Positions 62,791-64,000 of a DNA stretch of 64,000 bases are shown here, in pieces. The stretch is taken from positions 6,781 through 70,780 of the forward strand of contig NZ_JNYE01000063.1 in assembly GCF_000717185.1 (NCBI RefSeq), written 5' to 3'. Numbering within the stretch: the stretch's first letter is position 1; every line of letters starts with the position of its first letter. The notes beneath the pieces are model-generated. The model made no database searches. It had not been told where the DNA came from and saw only the letters and a program-made list of their open reading frames with translations. A program made the position numbers and the translations under genes. This stretch comes from Kitasatospora phosalacinea (GTDB lineage: Bacteria > Actinomycetota > Actinomycetes > Streptomycetales > Streptomycetaceae).

Positions 62791-62860
62791 CGGAGCACGC
62801 CGGACGTCGCCGCGGGCATCGCTAGCCTCACCGGAGACAGGAACAGGAAGGGGAACCGGG

Positions 62861-63082
62861 GTGGAGACGGACCGGGAGACCGTCGTCGCGACGGTGCAGC
62901 GGGTCATGGACGGGGACTACGCCGACGACGAGGAGGCCTCTCGGCTCATGGCGGCGCTGGGCCGGGCCCTGGGGTGCACGGGCGGCTACGTCAGCGACCT
63001 GATCTTCTGGCCGGAGGGGCCGGAGCCGACCGCTGACGAGGTGGTCGACCAGGCGCTGGCGTACCGCCCCACCGCGCTGTGA
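62861..63082 (+). CDS. E9imm/pyocin-immunity-like small protein
   Basis: GTG 62861, with AGGAAGGGGAACC upstream, gives 73 residues. TVQRVMDGDYADDEEASRLM and GGYVSDLIFWPEGPEPTADE, then VVDQALAYRP, match the colicin/pyocin immunity fold seen in many streptomycete E9imm peptides. Immunity proteins of this fold bind and block HNH nuclease toxins. No matching nuclease bacteriocin gene is visible in the window, so it is an orphan or a defence against neighbours. The assignment is by remembered family pattern. Confidence 0.65.
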   Translation: METDRETVVATVQRVMDGDYADDEEASRLMAALGRALGCTGGYVSDLIFWPEGPEPTADEVVDQALAYRPTAL

Positions 63083-63130
63083 GCCGACAAGGCTTCGCCG
63101 CGGCCCGGCCCGGGCGGCTACGCTCGCGCG

Positions 63131-63631
63131 ATGGAACCGGACGATGCCCTGGAGCCGCTGCGCCGGGTGCTGCTGGAACGGGGGACCGGCAACTACCCGG
63201 AGACGGTCGCCGCGGCGGTGGAGGCCGCCCGGGCGGCGCTGACCGGCGGGGCGGACAGCCCGCGCCTGTGGGAGCTCGGCGTGCTGCCCGAGCGGGACGC
63301 CCCGGAGGCGCGCCGGCTGCTGGGCGAACTGGAGCAGGAGTTCTGGCCCGAACTGCGGCTGCCCACCGGCTTCGCGGCCCGCGACCGGGCGCTGGCCCGG
63401 TACTGCGCGCAGGACCTGCTGGACGGCCGGATCGCCCCGATGGCCGCAGCCGAGCGGCTCGGGTACGAGCTGCGCTCCGCCGACGACCCCGACTCCCCGC
63501 TGTTGCCGTTCCGCGACTGGCTGTGCGTCGCGGAGCAGCAGCAGGAGCAGCAGGAGTACGGCGGCGGGCCGTCGGCGGAGCTGGTGGCCGAACTGCACCG
63601 CCTGGCCGTCCGGTTGCTGGCGCAGTACTAG
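63131..63631 (+). CDS. hypothetical protein
   Basis: ATG 63131 gives 166 residues, soluble and mostly helical. It begins MEPDDALEPLRRVLLERGTG and includes LLGELEQEFWPELRLP, YCAQDLLDGRIAPMAAAERL and a Gln/Glu run (AEQQQEQQEYGGG). No family is recognised. It follows the E9imm-like gene by 48 bases and may be co-transcribed. Its stop (TAG 63629-63631) touches GGCAGTTTCG, the probable end of the adjacent insertion-sequence fragment, so the C-terminus might have been altered by that insertion. Confidence 0.6.
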   Translation: MEPDDALEPLRRVLLERGTGNYPETVAAAVEAARAALTGGADSPRLWELGVLPERDAPEARRLLGELEQEFWPELRLPTGFAARDRALARYCAQDLLDGRIAPMAAAERLGYELRSADDPDSPLLPFRDWLCVAEQQQEQQEYGGGPSAELVAELHRLAVRLLAQY

Positions 63632-63658
63632 GCAGTTTCGTTTGGATCAGCGGGCGGA

Positions 63659-63928
63659 CTAGAGGAAGATGCCTGCGATGTGGAGTCCGGCCAGGTAGAT
63701 GGTGGCGGTCTTCTCGTAGCGGGTGGCGATGCCGCGCCACTGCTTGAGGCGGTTGATGCACCGCTCGACGGTGTTGCGCTGCTTGTATGCCTGACGGTCG
63801 AAGGCGGGCGGCCTGCCACCGCGGCTGCCGCGCCGTAGCCGGTTCGCCCGCTGGTCCGCCGGAACCGGGATCACCGTGCCGTCGACGGCCCACATCCGCA
63901 GCTGAAGTTCCCCCATGATCTTGGACAC
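63659..63928 (-). pseudogene. IS5-family transposase fragment with internal deletion
   Basis: The 89-codon frame joins a first-Asp-like segment ([14 protein letters not shown]) directly to the C-terminal block [19 protein letters not shown] and [20 protein letters not shown]. It holds the catalytic Glu but has lost the middle of the enzyme with the second Asp. It ends early at TAG, before the usual WSAR-type tail. The element is therefore dead. The outer end probably lies near 63632. Confidence 0.75.
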
Positions 63929-63934
63929 TCGTTC

Positions 63935-64000
63935 CTACGCGGCGAGGGTGTGTCGTTGTCGGGTCTCGTGCGGGGTCAGGTAGCCCCAGCTGGGGTGCTT
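63935..64000 (-). pseudogene. C-terminal piece of an integrase-type transposase (cut by window end)
   Basis: The last 66 bases, read leftwards, encode KHPSWGYLTPHETRQRHTLA followed by A and TAG (63937-63935). SWGYLTPHE is the typical tail of IS3/IS481-type integrases (compare SLGYLTPHE). The rest of the gene is outside the window, so it may be intact there. Its stop lies only 6 bases from the start of the IS5 fragment, so two different elements abut. Confidence 0.5.

Overview
The window is very GC-rich actinobacterial chromosome of Streptomyces/Kitasatospora type. The grounds are the extreme third-position GC, many GTG starts, frequent 4-base start/stop overlaps, a chitinase promoter with a DasR-type site, lipase-maturation-factor, EI24 and SPW-repeat proteins, and an E9imm-like small protein. 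No rRNA, tRNA or CRISPR array was seen. Gene content is mostly accessory: catabolic operons, transporters, regulators, several decayed genes and one small natural-product locus.

Region 1-5.4 kb is a plastic zone. A 2,393-bp IS5-family element (1080-3472) has perfect 16-bp terminal repeats and a TTA target duplication, and it carries an MFS exporter besides its transposase. Removing it restores a 48-codon ORF that is translationally coupled to a DUF6086-like gene. Next come a PIN-domain-like gene and a broken zeta-toxin gene. Region 5.4-12 kb holds an AraC regulator, a ROK kinase, a hydrolase relic, a PfkB sugar kinase, and a divergent MocR regulator/EamA exporter pair. Region 12-32 kb is a mosaic: a deleted MFS gene facing an orphan sugar-binding lipoprotein, a lipase maturation factor, a Glu/Val-rich repeat protein broken by a frameshift, a deaminase, EI24, P450, an Lrp/LysE pair, a CdaR/lipase pair, HdeD, an RCK-type channel protein and a crystallin-like exported protein.

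Region 32-40.4 kb is acyl-CoA and tyrosine catabolism. Two crotonase-fold genes are followed by the homogentisate operon hpd-hmgA-unknown-fahA, in which the last three genes overlap by 4 bases. The unknown gene occupies the place where a maleylacetoacetate isomerase would be expected. A phosphoribosyltransferase/hydrolase fusion lies upstream.

Region 41-46.5 kb is the most interesting part: a compact class I lanthipeptide locus. It has a 51-residue precursor with a Cys-rich tail, a full-length LanB dehydratase and a LanC cyclase. A perfect hairpin separates precursor from LanB, and two repetitive small ORFs are chained between LanB and LanC by 4-base overlaps. No transporter, protease or regulator is visible beside it.

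Region 46.5-55 kb has fumarase, an acyl-CoA dehydrogenase, a Bcr-type exporter, a Ser/Pro-rich membrane protein and a secreted GH18 chitinase. Region 55-60 kb is a probable sulfur/osmolyte unit read leftwards: a Cys-rich leader peptide, cysteine dioxygenase, rhodanese, and an OpuC-type ABC importer closed by a strong terminator. The window ends with two small exported proteins, a beta-propeller gene divergent from a LysR regulator, an E9imm-like gene, an unknown gene and fragments of two insertion sequences.
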